Shown in pieces: positions 27,085 through 35,257 of a stretch of 64,000 nt of DNA. The stretch's first letter is position 1. The number at the start of each line of letters is the position of its first letter. Under the pieces are notes generated by a model. The model ran no database searches, was not told the origin of the DNA, and saw only the letters and a list, made by a program, of their open reading frames with translations. This stretch comes from Paracoccus amoyensis (GTDB lineage: Bacteria; Pseudomonadota; Alphaproteobacteria; Rhodobacterales; Rhodobacteraceae): NCBI RefSeq assembly GCF_014490725.1, contig NZ_JACOQL010000003.1, forward strand, positions 558,001 to 622,000. Direction: 5' to 3'. Position numbers and translations under genes: made by a program.

Positions 27085-28371
27085 ATGAAAAGATTTTCCA
27101 GCACATTTGCCGCACTCACAATCACGGTTAGTCTTGCCGGAACCGCAAGGGCGCAAGAAGGTGAACCAATCAAGATCGGTGTGCTGCATTCGCTGTCCGG
27201 CACGATGGCAATTTCGGAAACCACACTGAAAGACACTGTGCTGATGATGGTGGAACGGCAAAACGCCAAAGGCGGCCTACTGGGCCGCCCGCTGGAAGAG
27301 GTTGTCGTGGACCCGGCATCGGACTGGCCCCTATTTGCTGAAAAAGCCCGCGAATTGCTGACCGTGTCGGATGTGGACGTGATCTTTGGCTGCTGGACCA
27401 GCGTCAGCCGCAAATCGGTTCTGCCCGTGATCGAAGAACTGAACGGCCTGCTGTTCTATCCGGTCCAATACGAAGGCGAAGAATCTTCGAAGAACGTCAT
27501 CTATACCGGCGCCGCACCGAACCAGCAGGCGATCCCTGCGGTTGATTACATGACCGATGAGCTGGGCGTCGAAAAATGGGCGCTGCTGGGCACGGATTAC
27601 GTCTACCCGCGCACGACCAACAATATTCTGGACGCCTATCTGAAAGACAAGGGTGTCTCCGACGACGACATCTTCGTCAATTATACGCCGTTCGGTCATT
27701 CGGACTGGTCCAAGATCGTCGCGGATGTGGTGGCCCTTGGCGCCGATGGCAAGAAAGTCGGTGTCGTCTCCACCATCAACGGTGATGCGAATGTGGGCTT
27801 CTACAAGGAACTGGCGGCGGCGGGCGTGTCGGCGGACGATATTCCTGTCATGGCCTTCTCGGTCGGCGAAGAAGAATTGGCCGGTCTGGATACAGCGAAC
27901 CTTGTCGGCCATCTGGCGGCCTGGAATTATTTCGAAACCGCCGACACGCCCGAAAACGCTGCATTTATTTCGGAATGGCACAAGTTCATCGGTGACGACA
28001 AGCGCGTGACCAACGACCCGATGGAGGCCACCATGATTGGCTTCAACGCCTGGGTCGCAGCCGTCGAAAAGGCTGGCACCACCGATGTCGATCCGGTTCT
28101 GGAAAGCATTGTCGGCGTCGAGGTTCCGAACCTGACCGGCGGCACGGCGCAGGTTCTGCCGAACCACCACCTGACCAAGCCGGTCCTGATCGGCGAGATC
28201 CGCGAAGACGGGCAGTTCGACATTGTCAGCCAGACCGAGCCGGTTTCGGGGGACGCATGGACCGATTTTCTGCCGGAATCCGCGGTTCTGGACGCCGATT
28301 GGTCGGCCAGGGATTGCGGCATGTTCAACACCGAAACCCAGACCTGCGTTCAGGTTCAGTCGAATTACTGA
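27085..28371 (+). CDS. urtA: urea ABC transporter substrate-binding protein
   Basis: This periplasmic binding protein captures urea for import. It has 428 residues. A signal peptide (MKRFSSTFAALTITVSLAGT, cleaved near ARAQ) is followed by UrtA blocks: IKIGVLHSLSGTMAISE, VDVIFGCWTSVSRKSVLPV, NGLLFYPVQYEGEESS and YTGAAPNQQAIPAVDY. The last two blocks distinguish UrtA and the related FmdD from general branched-chain amino acid binders. GAGGG lies 8 bases before the ATG at 27085. The order urtABCDE downstream supports urea over short amides, although amide transport by this family cannot be ruled out. Confidence 0.93.
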   Translation: MKRFSSTFAALTITVSLAGTARAQEGEPIKIGVLHSLSGTMAISETTLKDTVLMMVERQNAKGGLLGRPLEEVVVDPASDWPLFAEKARELLTVSDVDVIFGCWTSVSRKSVLPVIEELNGLLFYPVQYEGEESSKNVIYTGAAPNQQAIPAVDYMTDELGVEKWALLGTDYVYPRTTNNILDAYLKDKGVSDDDIFVNYTPFGHSDWSKIVADVVALGADGKKVGVVSTINGDANVGFYKELAAAGVSADDIPVMAFSVGEEELAGLDTANLVGHLAAWNYFETADTPENAAFISEWHKFIGDDKRVTNDPMEATMIGFNAWVAAVEKAGTTDVDPVLESIVGVEVPNLTGGTAQVLPNHHLTKPVLIGEIREDGQFDIVSQTEPVSGDAWTDFLPESAVLDADWSARDCGMFNTETQTCVQVQSNY

Positions 28372-28431
28372 TGAGCCGTGCGGCGGCGTCTGCATGCCGC
28401 CGCTTCCCCGATTTCAAAGGACATTCGCATC

Positions 28432-30375
28432 GTGACACGCCCGCATGCCCTGCTGCGCCACCTGCCCGCCCTGATCTTTGTGCTGGCCCTGCTGGCGACG
28501 GCCTTGCCTGCGACAGCCAATACCGCGTTGGAACAGATCGTCACCAATAATCTGGAGCAGATCCAGCGTCCTTCGCGCCGCACGGTTCAGCCGCTGATTG
28601 CCCAAATCGCGGCAACCGGCCCGGAAGGGTTGGCGTTCCTGTCGGCATGGGCGAACCGCAATCTTGGCCTGACCGATGACGGACAGTTGTTGATCACCAG
28701 CGGCAAGACGACAACCGATGCGATCACCGGGCAGGTTGTCACGGGGGCGGAGCCAAAGATGCTGCGGCCGAATTCGGGGGTGCGCGGCCTGATCGAATCC
28801 GCCTTGGTCGCGGGTGAGATCGCGTCGCCCGACATGGCCCGCCGGGCGGCTGCGCTGGACAGCATGGCGCGATCCAGCAGCGCAGAGCATCTGGTGGCTT
28901 TGCGCGACGCGCCACCGGAAACCGACCCCGCACTGGCTGCACGCCGTGCCCGGCTGGAAAAACTGCTGACGATCCGGTTCGACGACGATTCCGCCGCACG
29001 GATCGCCGCAATTCAGGACATGTCCGGCGATGTCGGGCTTGATTTCCGCGCCGCATTGAATCCGTTGCTGGCAACGCATCGTATCGTGGCGACAAGCGCA
29101 CCGGCCGATCAGAATATCGCCCGCGAGCTGACGCCGGGCCGCGATGATTTTTCCCGCGACACGGCCTATGACATATTGAAATCCGAAGGTGTTGCCCAGG
29201 CGCGTTTGACGCCGACAGCACAGCGTGACACGCTGGCTGCGCACCTTCAAGACGGTGCCGTAGCCGGCGTGCCGGTTGCAGAACTCAGCACCACCGTGGG
29301 TCGCGATCGGGCCTATGAGGCGTTAGAGGCAGCGGGCACCGTCTCCCCCGCAGCAACCGATGCCGAGGCTGACGACGCCATCGACGCCCATCGCTATTTC
29401 GATGTCTACAATGAACCCGACAGTGATGTGACCGATGCCGCCCGTGCCGCGCAACGTGCGGCAGAAACACGGCTTATGGCGATGAAGGGCGTCGATCTGG
29501 GGCTGGATGCGCTGTCGCTGGCGTCGATATATTTTCTGGCGGCCATCGGGCTGGCCATCACCTTTGGTGTCATGCGCGTCATCAACATGGCGCATGGTGA
29601 ATTCATCATGATGGGCGCCTATACCGCCTATGTCGTGCAAACGATGATCCCCGACCGAACGGGGTCGCTGATCATCGCCCTGCCCGCCGCGTTCATCGTC
29701 ACCTTCCTTGCCGGTGTCCTGCTGGAGCGGCTGGTGATCCGGCACTTGGCGAAACGCCCATTGGAAACGCTGCTGGCGACCTTTGGCGTGTCGATCGCAT
29801 TGCAGCAACTGGCCAAGAACATCTTCGGCACGCAGGCCCGCCCGTTGACGGCGCCGAAATGGCTGGAGGGCGCGATTACCATCAACGATGTCATCTCGAT
29901 CTCGACCATCCGGGTTGCAATCTTTGCGCTGGCGCTGCTGTTTCTGGGGCTGTTTCTGTTCATCATGAAAAAGACCCGGCTGGGGCTAGAGGTTCGCGCC
30001 GTCACGCAAAACCCCGGCATGGCGGCCAGCATGGGCATCAATCCCGACCGGATCGCGATGATGACCTTTGGTCTGGGGTCGGGCATCGCAGGTATCGCGG
30101 GCGTGGCCATCGGGCTGTTCGCGCAGGTCACGTCAGAACTGGGCCAGAACTACATCGTGCAAAGCTTCATGACCGTGGTTGTCGGCGGCGTCGGCAACAT
30201 CTGGGGCACACTGGCGGGCGCGGGCCTGATCGGCATTCTGTCCAAGGTGATCGAGTCCTTCAACCCGTCGAACACATTGGCGGCCCAGACTTTCATGATC
30301 CTGTTCATCGTCATTTTCATCCAGTTCCGGCCACGCGGAATCATCCCGCAAAAAGGCCGCGCGGCCGAGGTATAA
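28432..30375 (+). CDS. urtB: urea ABC transporter permease UrtB
   Basis: Permease with 647 residues. An unusually large N-terminal extracytoplasmic region (about 1-345) begins with a signal-like segment (LPALIFVLALLATALPATA) and is Ala/Asp-rich with repeated helical-looking blocks (AAIQDMSGDVGLDFRAALNP). It precedes the LIV-type permease core with FGVMRVINMAHGEFIMMGAY and TFGVSIALQQLAKNIFG. Proteobacterial UrtB proteins do carry such an N-terminal domain. Translation probably starts at the GTG at 28432 (AAAGGA upstream); an earlier in-frame start would put 18 basic residues before the signal. Confidence 0.9.
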   Translation: MTRPHALLRHLPALIFVLALLATALPATANTALEQIVTNNLEQIQRPSRRTVQPLIAQIAATGPEGLAFLSAWANRNLGLTDDGQLLITSGKTTTDAITGQVVTGAEPKMLRPNSGVRGLIESALVAGEIASPDMARRAAALDSMARSSSAEHLVALRDAPPETDPALAARRARLEKLLTIRFDDDSAARIAAIQDMSGDVGLDFRAALNPLLATHRIVATSAPADQNIARELTPGRDDFSRDTAYDILKSEGVAQARLTPTAQRDTLAAHLQDGAVAGVPVAELSTTVGRDRAYEALEAAGTVSPAATDAEADDAIDAHRYFDVYNEPDSDVTDAARAAQRAAETRLMAMKGVDLGLDALSLASIYFLAAIGLAITFGVMRVINMAHGEFIMMGAYTAYVVQTMIPDRTGSLIIALPAAFIVTFLAGVLLERLVIRHLAKRPLETLLATFGVSIALQQLAKNIFGTQARPLTAPKWLEGAITINDVISISTIRVAIFALALLFLGLFLFIMKKTRLGLEVRAVTQNPGMAASMGINPDRIAMMTFGLGSGIAGIAGVAIGLFAQVTSELGQNYIVQSFMTVVVGGVGNIWGTLAGAGLIGILSKVIESFNPSNTLAAQTFMILFIVIFIQFRPRGIIPQKGRAAEV

Positions 30376-30378
30376 GGT

Positions 30379-31614
30379 ATGGCACGCAAACCCTTTATTC
30401 TGCGCAACCCCTCGGTGCTTGTGGTGCTGGCTGTGTTGGCGGTCTTTACAGTCATTGTCACGTTGATGAGTCAGGCCTACGGGACGGGTGCAATCCCCAC
30501 GTCAATGGTCAAGGTATTGGGCAAGACATTGTGTCTGGCCCTTGCAGCGGTGGCGATGGATCTGGTCTGGGGCTATCTTGGAATCCTCAGCCTTGGGCAA
30601 ATGGCGTTCTTCGCGCTTGGCGGCTATATGATCGGGCAATGGCTGATGTATGCCCGGACCGAAACCATCGTTGCGGCCAGCATGGCCAACAACCCGATCC
30701 CGCCAACCCCGAACGAACTGCAACAAGCCGTGGCCAGTCAGATTTTCGGTGTCGTAGGGGCGGCAGACCTGCCCTTGCTGTGGTCCTTCGCCCATTCACT
30801 GACAGCGCAACTGGTCCTTATGGTTGCTGTGCCCGGCCTGCTGGCGCTGATCTTTGGCTGGCTGGCATTCCGGTCGCGGGTCAATGGGGTCTATCTGTCA
30901 ATCCTGACCCAGGCGATGACGCTGGCGCTGGCGCTTTGGTTATTCCAGAACGACAGCGGTTTTCGCGGGAATAACGGCCTGTCAGGCCTGCAAAACATCC
31001 CCGGTCTGGAGCATGTCGCGCAAGCGCGGCTGTCTGTCTGGTTCCTGTGGGCATCTGCGACGGTGCTGGCGCTGTGCTATCTGCTGGCGGCGTGGCTGGT
31101 CAGCGGCAAGTTCGGCAGCGTGATCCGCGCCATTCGCGATGATGAAACCCGTGTGCGGTTCCTTGGCTACCCGGTCGAGGGTTTCAAGCTGGTCGTCTTC
31201 ACGCTGGCCGCGATGATCACCGCCATCGCGGGGGCGCTTTACTACCCGCAAGCCGGGATCATCAATCCCGCCGAGCTGGCGCCCATCGCCTCGATCTATC
31301 TGGCCGTCTGGGTTGCGATCGGCGGGCGCGGGCGTCTGTATGGTGCGATGATCGGCGCGATCGTCGTGTCGCTGCTGTCCAGTTGGTTCACTGGCGGACG
31401 CGCGCCCGATCTGCACCTGCCGGGCTATACCGTCAGTTGGGTTGACTGGTGGCAGGTTGTTCTGGGCCTGTCCTTCGTGCTGGTCACGCTGTTCGCACCC
31501 AAGGGTATCGCGGGCATTTTCGACTGGCTGGGGGGCGCCGTATCGCCGCGCAGGCAAGGCAAGGATCTTGGCCCCGGCGAAGGATCCCTGACAGAGCAAG
31601 AGGCGCAGGCATGA
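30379..31614 (+). CDS. urtC: urea ABC transporter permease UrtC
   Basis: This is the second permease, 411 residues with about ten helices. Recognisable blocks are DLVWGYLGILSLGQMAFFALGGY, NNGLSGLQNIPG, the EAA-like loop SVIRAIRDDETRVRFLGYPV, and AGALYYPQAGIINPAELAPI. The gene begins three bases after the urtB stop and overlaps the start of urtD by four bases. Confidence 0.93.
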   Translation: MARKPFILRNPSVLVVLAVLAVFTVIVTLMSQAYGTGAIPTSMVKVLGKTLCLALAAVAMDLVWGYLGILSLGQMAFFALGGYMIGQWLMYARTETIVAASMANNPIPPTPNELQQAVASQIFGVVGAADLPLLWSFAHSLTAQLVLMVAVPGLLALIFGWLAFRSRVNGVYLSILTQAMTLALALWLFQNDSGFRGNNGLSGLQNIPGLEHVAQARLSVWFLWASATVLALCYLLAAWLVSGKFGSVIRAIRDDETRVRFLGYPVEGFKLVVFTLAAMITAIAGALYYPQAGIINPAELAPIASIYLAVWVAIGGRGRLYGAMIGAIVVSLLSSWFTGGRAPDLHLPGYTVSWVDWWQVVLGLSFVLVTLFAPKGIAGIFDWLGGAVSPRRQGKDLGPGEGSLTEQEAQA

Positions 31615-32350
31615 GCGCACTTCTAGAGGTTTCAGGCGTTTCGGTCAGCTTTGACGGCTTCAGGCCATCAACAACCTGTCCTTCGACATCGGCGCGGCAG
31701 AATTGCGTGCCGTGATCGGGCCGAATGGCGCTGGCAAGACGACCTTCATGGACATCGTCACCGGCAAGACCCGCCCGGATGAAGGCGAGGTTAAATTCGG
31801 TGACCATTCCCGATCCCTGCTGAAAATGAATGAGGCGCAGATCGCCCGCGCAGGTGTCGGTCGTAAATTCCAACGCCCGACCGTGTTCGAGGATCAATCC
31901 GTCGCGGACAACCTGACCATGGCCCTGAAAGCCAATCGTAGTCCGTTTCCGGTCCTGACGTGGAGGCCGTCGCCCGCGTCGGATCGGCGTGTGGCGGAAC
32001 TGGCCGCCGAAGTCGGTCTGGCCGATCAAATCGACCGCAAGGCCGGAGAGCTTGGCCATGGTCAGAAACAATGGCTGGAAATTGGCATGCTGTTGGCACA
32101 GGAACCGCGTCTGCTGCTGGTTGATGAACCAGCCGCCGGCATGACATTGGCCGAGCGTGAACAGACGACAACCCTTTTATGCCGTCTGGCCGAAACGCGG
32201 GCCGTGGTTGTTGTCGAACATGACATGGATTTCGTGCGCCGTCTGGATTGCAAGGTCACGGTTCTGCATCAGGGGTCGGTGCTGGCCGAAGGCTCGCTGG
32301 ATCATGTTACCCGAAACCGTGAAGTCATCGAAGTTTATCTGGGACGCTGA
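31611..32350 (+). pseudogene. urtD: urea ABC transporter ATP-binding protein UrtD, frameshifted
   Basis: The ATG at 31611 overlaps the urtC stop (ATGA) and encodes MSALLEVSGVSVSFDGF in frame. At about 31662-31666 the frame breaks: bases TTCAGGCCATC stand where a continuous gene would need one more base, for example TTCAAGGCCATC for F-K-A-I. The rest of UrtD continues in another frame: INNLSFDIGAAELRAVIGP, Walker A GPNGAGKTT, the signature LGHGQKQW, Walker B LLLVDEPAAGM, and the H-loop in VVVEHDMDF, ending at 32350. An internal start would give a protein lacking the first strands. This is either a real inactivating deletion or a sequencing error. Confidence 0.85.
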
Positions 32351-32353
32351 ACC

Positions 32354-33061
32354 ATGCTGGACGCGAAAGACCTGACATTGCATTACGGCGGCAGCCAGAT
32401 CCTGAACGGGATCGACATTCAGGCCAACGCGGGTGCTGTCACTTGCGTCATGGGCAATAACGGTGTGGGTAAAACATCGCTGATGAACCTGCTTGCGGGG
32501 CGCCATCCGCGTTCCGGCGGCACGATCAGGTTCGATGGCGAGGAACTGGGGCGCATGACCGCGCAGCAGATGGCGCGAAGGGGCGTAGGCTATGTGCCGC
32601 AGGGCCGCGCGATTTTTCCGATGCTGACCGTGCGCGAGAATTTGGAGACCGGTTTTGCCTGCCTGCCCCGTGGCGAACGTCGCATACCGGACGAAATATT
32701 CGACAACTTCCCGGTGCTGGCAACAATGGCGCATCGGCGTGGCGGCGATCTGTCAGGCGGCCAGCAACAACAGCTTGCGATTGCCCGTGCCCTGATCACC
32801 AAGCCGCGCCTGTTGCTGCTGGATGAACCAACCGAGGGGATTCAGCCAAACATCATCGCCCAGATTGGCCGCGTAATCGCAGTCCTTCGTGATCGTGGGG
32901 ATATGGCGATCGTGCTGGTCGAACAGTATTTCGACTTTGCCTGGGATCTTGGGGATCAGTTTCTGGTGCTGGAACGGGGCCGCGCCGTCACGCAGGGCAG
33001 CAAGGCCGAACTGCGTCGCGCAGATCTGCATGCGCGTCTGGCGGGCCATGCGGCCGCATGA
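32354..33061 (+). CDS. urtE: urea ABC transporter ATP-binding protein UrtE
   Basis: This 235-residue ATPase is intact. It shows Walker A GNNGVGKTS, the Q-loop region GYVPQGRAIFPMLTVRENLE, the signature LSGGQQQQL, Walker B LLLLDEPTEGI, and the H-loop-like position in VLVEQYFDFAW (Gln in place of His, as in other LivF-type proteins). It starts three bases after the urtD stop. With urtD broken it would be the only working ATPase of the transporter. Confidence 0.93.
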   Translation: MLDAKDLTLHYGGSQILNGIDIQANAGAVTCVMGNNGVGKTSLMNLLAGRHPRSGGTIRFDGEELGRMTAQQMARRGVGYVPQGRAIFPMLTVRENLETGFACLPRGERRIPDEIFDNFPVLATMAHRRGGDLSGGQQQQLAIARALITKPRLLLLDEPTEGIQPNIIAQIGRVIAVLRDRGDMAIVLVEQYFDFAWDLGDQFLVLERGRAVTQGSKAELRRADLHARLAGHAAA

Positions 33062-33066
33062 GCCAA

Positions 33067-33094
33067 AAAGGCCGCAGCCCAAGCTGCGGCCTTT
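33067..33094. terminator. bidirectional terminator between urtE and the quinone-reductase-like gene
   Basis: An 11-bp perfect stem (AAAGGCCGCAG / CTGCGGCCTTT) with a 6-base loop lies in the 38-base gap between convergent genes. A5 precedes the stem, so the minus strand reads stem plus T5. The plus strand has only TTT. Confidence 0.8.
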
Positions 33095-33099
33095 GCCAT

Positions 33100-34080
33100 T
33101 CAGGGGCGCAGCAACACCTTGCCGGCCTTGCCCGGCGTCAGCGACGCATGCATCGCATCTGACACCTGATCCAGCCCGAACACAGCCTCGACGGGCAGTT
33201 TCAGCACGCCATCGGCAGCCAGCTTTACCACCTCGGTCAACAACGCCACGCGCTTGTCCGGGTCCATCTGGGCACTGACGGTTGCTCCCCAGAACCCCTT
33301 CACGGTGGCCTGCTTGAAGATCAACTCGCCCGAGGGGATTTCCATGGGGGCACCTTCCATGCTGCCGAAACTGACCAGCAGGCCATTTTCACCCAGCATG
33401 TTCACCAGGTCGCCACTGGCCTTGCCGCCAATGGAATCGACCGCCGCCTTGATCGGCGCGCCACCCGCGATCTGTCGCACGTGATCCTTCCAGCCGTCGG
33501 TCGCCGTGGACACGACATTGCCGATCTCCAGCGCTGCGAGTTCATCGACACCAGCGTCGCGACGCACAAGCCCGATGACATTGATGCCCCGTGCCTTGGC
33601 CAGCATGGCCAGCATCTTGCCAACCGCACCGTTGGCCGTGTTTTGCACAACCCAGTCACCAGCCTGAACATTCAGGAAATCCAGCAACGTGATGGCGCTG
33701 AACGGCATCGCGATCAGTTGGGCAGCCGCCTCGTCCGAAATCGCATCTGGCACGGACAACAGCCCCTTGGCCGAGGCGATGAAATATTCCGCCCAAGATC
33801 CATGAACGCCTGCGACGGCAACGCGCTGACCAATCTGAACGCCGGTCACGTCGGGGCCAAGCGCATCGACGATGCCAACAGCCTCGCTGCCACCAATCGC
33901 GGGCAATTCGGGTTTGTAGCCATAGCTGCCGCGAACCGTCCAGATATCGTGGTTGTGGATCGGCGAAAGGATGGTCTTGATCCGCACCCGGCCCGGACCG
34001 GGGTCGGGGATCGGAGCATCTTCCACGGCCAGCACATCGGCCGGTTCGCCAAATCTGTGATGTATCGCGCTGCGCATCAT
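33100..34080 (-). CDS. zinc-type alcohol dehydrogenase-like / quinone or enoyl reductase (MDR family)
   Basis: This medium-chain dehydrogenase/reductase has about 326 residues. The GroES-like domain (1-120; LSPIHNHDIWTVRGSYGYKP, LPAIGGSEAVGIVDALG) is followed by an NADPH-binding Rossmann domain (WVVQNTANGAVGKMLAMLAKARG). Catalytic zinc ligands are absent, as in quinone oxidoreductases and enoyl-thioester reductases. GGAG sits just before ATGATG, so translation starts at 34080 or 34077. It is the last gene of a NemR-like regulator, Ohr, reductase operon and probably reduces reactive carbonyls or quinones. Confidence 0.87.
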   Translation of the reverse strand: MMRSAIHHRFGEPADVLAVEDAPIPDPGPGRVRIKTILSPIHNHDIWTVRGSYGYKPELPAIGGSEAVGIVDALGPDVTGVQIGQRVAVAGVHGSWAEYFIASAKGLLSVPDAISDEAAAQLIAMPFSAITLLDFLNVQAGDWVVQNTANGAVGKMLAMLAKARGINVIGLVRRDAGVDELAALEIGNVVSTATDGWKDHVRQIAGGAPIKAAVDSIGGKASGDLVNMLGENGLLVSFGSMEGAPMEIPSGELIFKQATVKGFWGATVSAQMDPDKRVALLTEVVKLAADGVLKLPVEAVFGLDQVSDAMHASLTPGKAGKVLLRP

Positions 34081-34091
34081 ATTCTCCGCCA

Positions 34092-34499
34092 TCAAAGCGC
34101 GGTGACGTGCAGGCGCACATCGACATTGCCGCGGGTGGCGTTGGAATAGGGGCAGACCTGATGCGTGGCTTCGATCAGCTTCCGGGCCTCGTCCTCGGTG
34201 ATGCCAGTCGTTTCGATATAAATATCAATGTCCAGCGCATAGCCCCCCTCGTCACGCTGGCCGATCCCCACCTGAACCGAGGTCTTGCTGCTCGTGTCCA
34301 GCTTCATCTGCTTGGCCACCATCGACAAGGCGCTGTCAAAGCAGGCAGCATAGCCAAGCGCGAACAACTGTTCAGGGTTCGTCCCGGTCTTGTCACTACC
34401 CGGCTGCGCCAGATCAAAGCCCAGCGAGCCATCATCCAGCTCGGCATGGCCAGAACGGCCACCGGTCGCGGTCGCGCGGGTTTTATAGAAAATTTTCAT
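34092..34499 (-). CDS. ohr: organic hydroperoxide resistance protein (Ohr/OsmC family)
   Basis: This 135-residue thiol peroxidase carries the two redox Cys of Ohr proteins, in GYAACFDSAL and in CPYSNATRGNVDV. The N-terminal YKTRATATGGRSGHAELDDG and PEQLFALGYAACF are also typical of Ohr. It overlaps the TetR stop by four bases and precedes the MDR gene. Ohr is usually controlled by the MarR-type OhrR; pairing with a NemR-like TetR is less common and suggests control by electrophiles or chlorine species. Confidence 0.92.
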   Translation of the reverse strand: MKIFYKTRATATGGRSGHAELDDGSLGFDLAQPGSDKTGTNPEQLFALGYAACFDSALSMVAKQMKLDTSSKTSVQVGIGQRDEGGYALDIDIYIETTGITEDEARKLIEATHQVCPYSNATRGNVDVRLHVTAL

Positions 34500-35137
34500 G
34501 GAGTCATCCTTTCGGGATTGCTGCCGGTCGTGCAGGCCAGCAGGTGTTCTGTGGCCAGAACTGCCCGCCGCATCGGTTCATCCGTGCGGGTCAGTTTGGA
34601 CAGCAGCGCCGCCCCCAGCCACATTTGGTAAAGACATTGCGCCAAGGCCTGCGCATCGGCGCCTTGCGGTATCGAGCCGTCGGACCGGCCCTCTGCGATC
34701 AGACCGGCGATCCGGGCGACCAGACTGTCGGTGGCACGGGTCAGAACCAATCGCATATCTTCCGACATATCCGCGACCTCGGCTGCCAGCTTGACGACCA
34801 AGCAGTCCTGCTTCCAACCGGGTTCACTGTCGCGATCCGGATCACCGCTCCAAGCATGCAAATAACGCATCAAAAGATCGCGGCCGGTTCCGGGTTGTTC
34901 CAGCAGGTCGTTCAACTTGACCATGCAGCGTTCAACGTAATCCTGCAGTAACGCGACGCCAAAGGCCTCTTTCGATGCGAAATAGTGATAGAAAGACCCC
35001 TTGGGCACGTCCGCAGCGCGCAGGATTTCCTGCAGGCCGATCCCGGCAAAACCCTTGTGCAACACAAGCGTATAGCCAGTATCCAAGATATGTTGCCGCG
35101 TCGCCTTGGCCTTTGATGTAAGTTCGATCTGCGTCAT
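34496..35137 (-). CDS. NemR-like TetR family regulator
   Basis: This 213-residue repressor has the helix-turn-helix at about 10-55 with IGLQEILRAADVPKGSFYHY and FASKEAFGVALLQ, very close to E. coli NemR. The ligand domain carries DCLVVKLAAEVADMSEDMR, where the Cys matches the reactive Cys106 of NemR that senses bleach and electrophiles. I chose the ATG at 35135-35137 (MTQIELTSKAKATRQ). It leads the operon with ohr and the MDR reductase, and a NemR-box-like palindrome lies in its own promoter, so it is probably autoregulated. Confidence 0.88.
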   Translation of the reverse strand: MTQIELTSKAKATRQHILDTGYTLVLHKGFAGIGLQEILRAADVPKGSFYHYFASKEAFGVALLQDYVERCMVKLNDLLEQPGTGRDLLMRYLHAWSGDPDRDSEPGWKQDCLVVKLAAEVADMSEDMRLVLTRATDSLVARIAGLIAEGRSDGSIPQGADAQALAQCLYQMWLGAALLSKLTRTDEPMRRAVLATEHLLACTTGSNPERMTP

Positions 35138-35147
35138 TCCATTAAAA

Positions 35148-35162
35148 TAGACCGGTCGTCTA
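35148..35162 (-). promoter_or_regulatory. NemR-box-like operator inside the nemR-like promoter
   Basis: The sequence TAGACCGGTCGTCTA has inverted arms TAGAC/GTCTA. The known E. coli NemR box is TAGACC-N4-GGTCTA, one base longer. On the minus strand the site lies between a possible -35 (TTGCGC) and a possible -10 (TATTTT) spaced 16 bases apart, 11 bases before the start codon, so binding would block RNA polymerase. Confidence 0.6.
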
Positions 35163-35221
35163 TAAGCGCAAGTCATGTTGGACAAAAAATTTTTGACGGA
35201 CCGATCAGCAGCAAGACCGTT

Positions 35222-35252
35222 TTCCGCACCGGGCATCAAACCCGGTGCGGAA
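35222..35252 (-). terminator. terminator hairpin after ornithine cyclodeaminase
   Basis: A perfect 12-bp stem (TTCCGCACCGGG / CCCGGTGCGGAA) with a 7-base loop lies 5 bases after the stop codon of the minus-strand gene. No long T-run follows, so termination may be partial. Confidence 0.65.
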
Positions 35253-35257
35253 CTTCA

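Noticed and set aside
31650-31720. Programmed ribosomal frameshift in urtD
   Set aside because: There is no X-XXY-YYZ slippery heptamer, internal SD or downstream pseudoknot evident, and such control is not known for this family.
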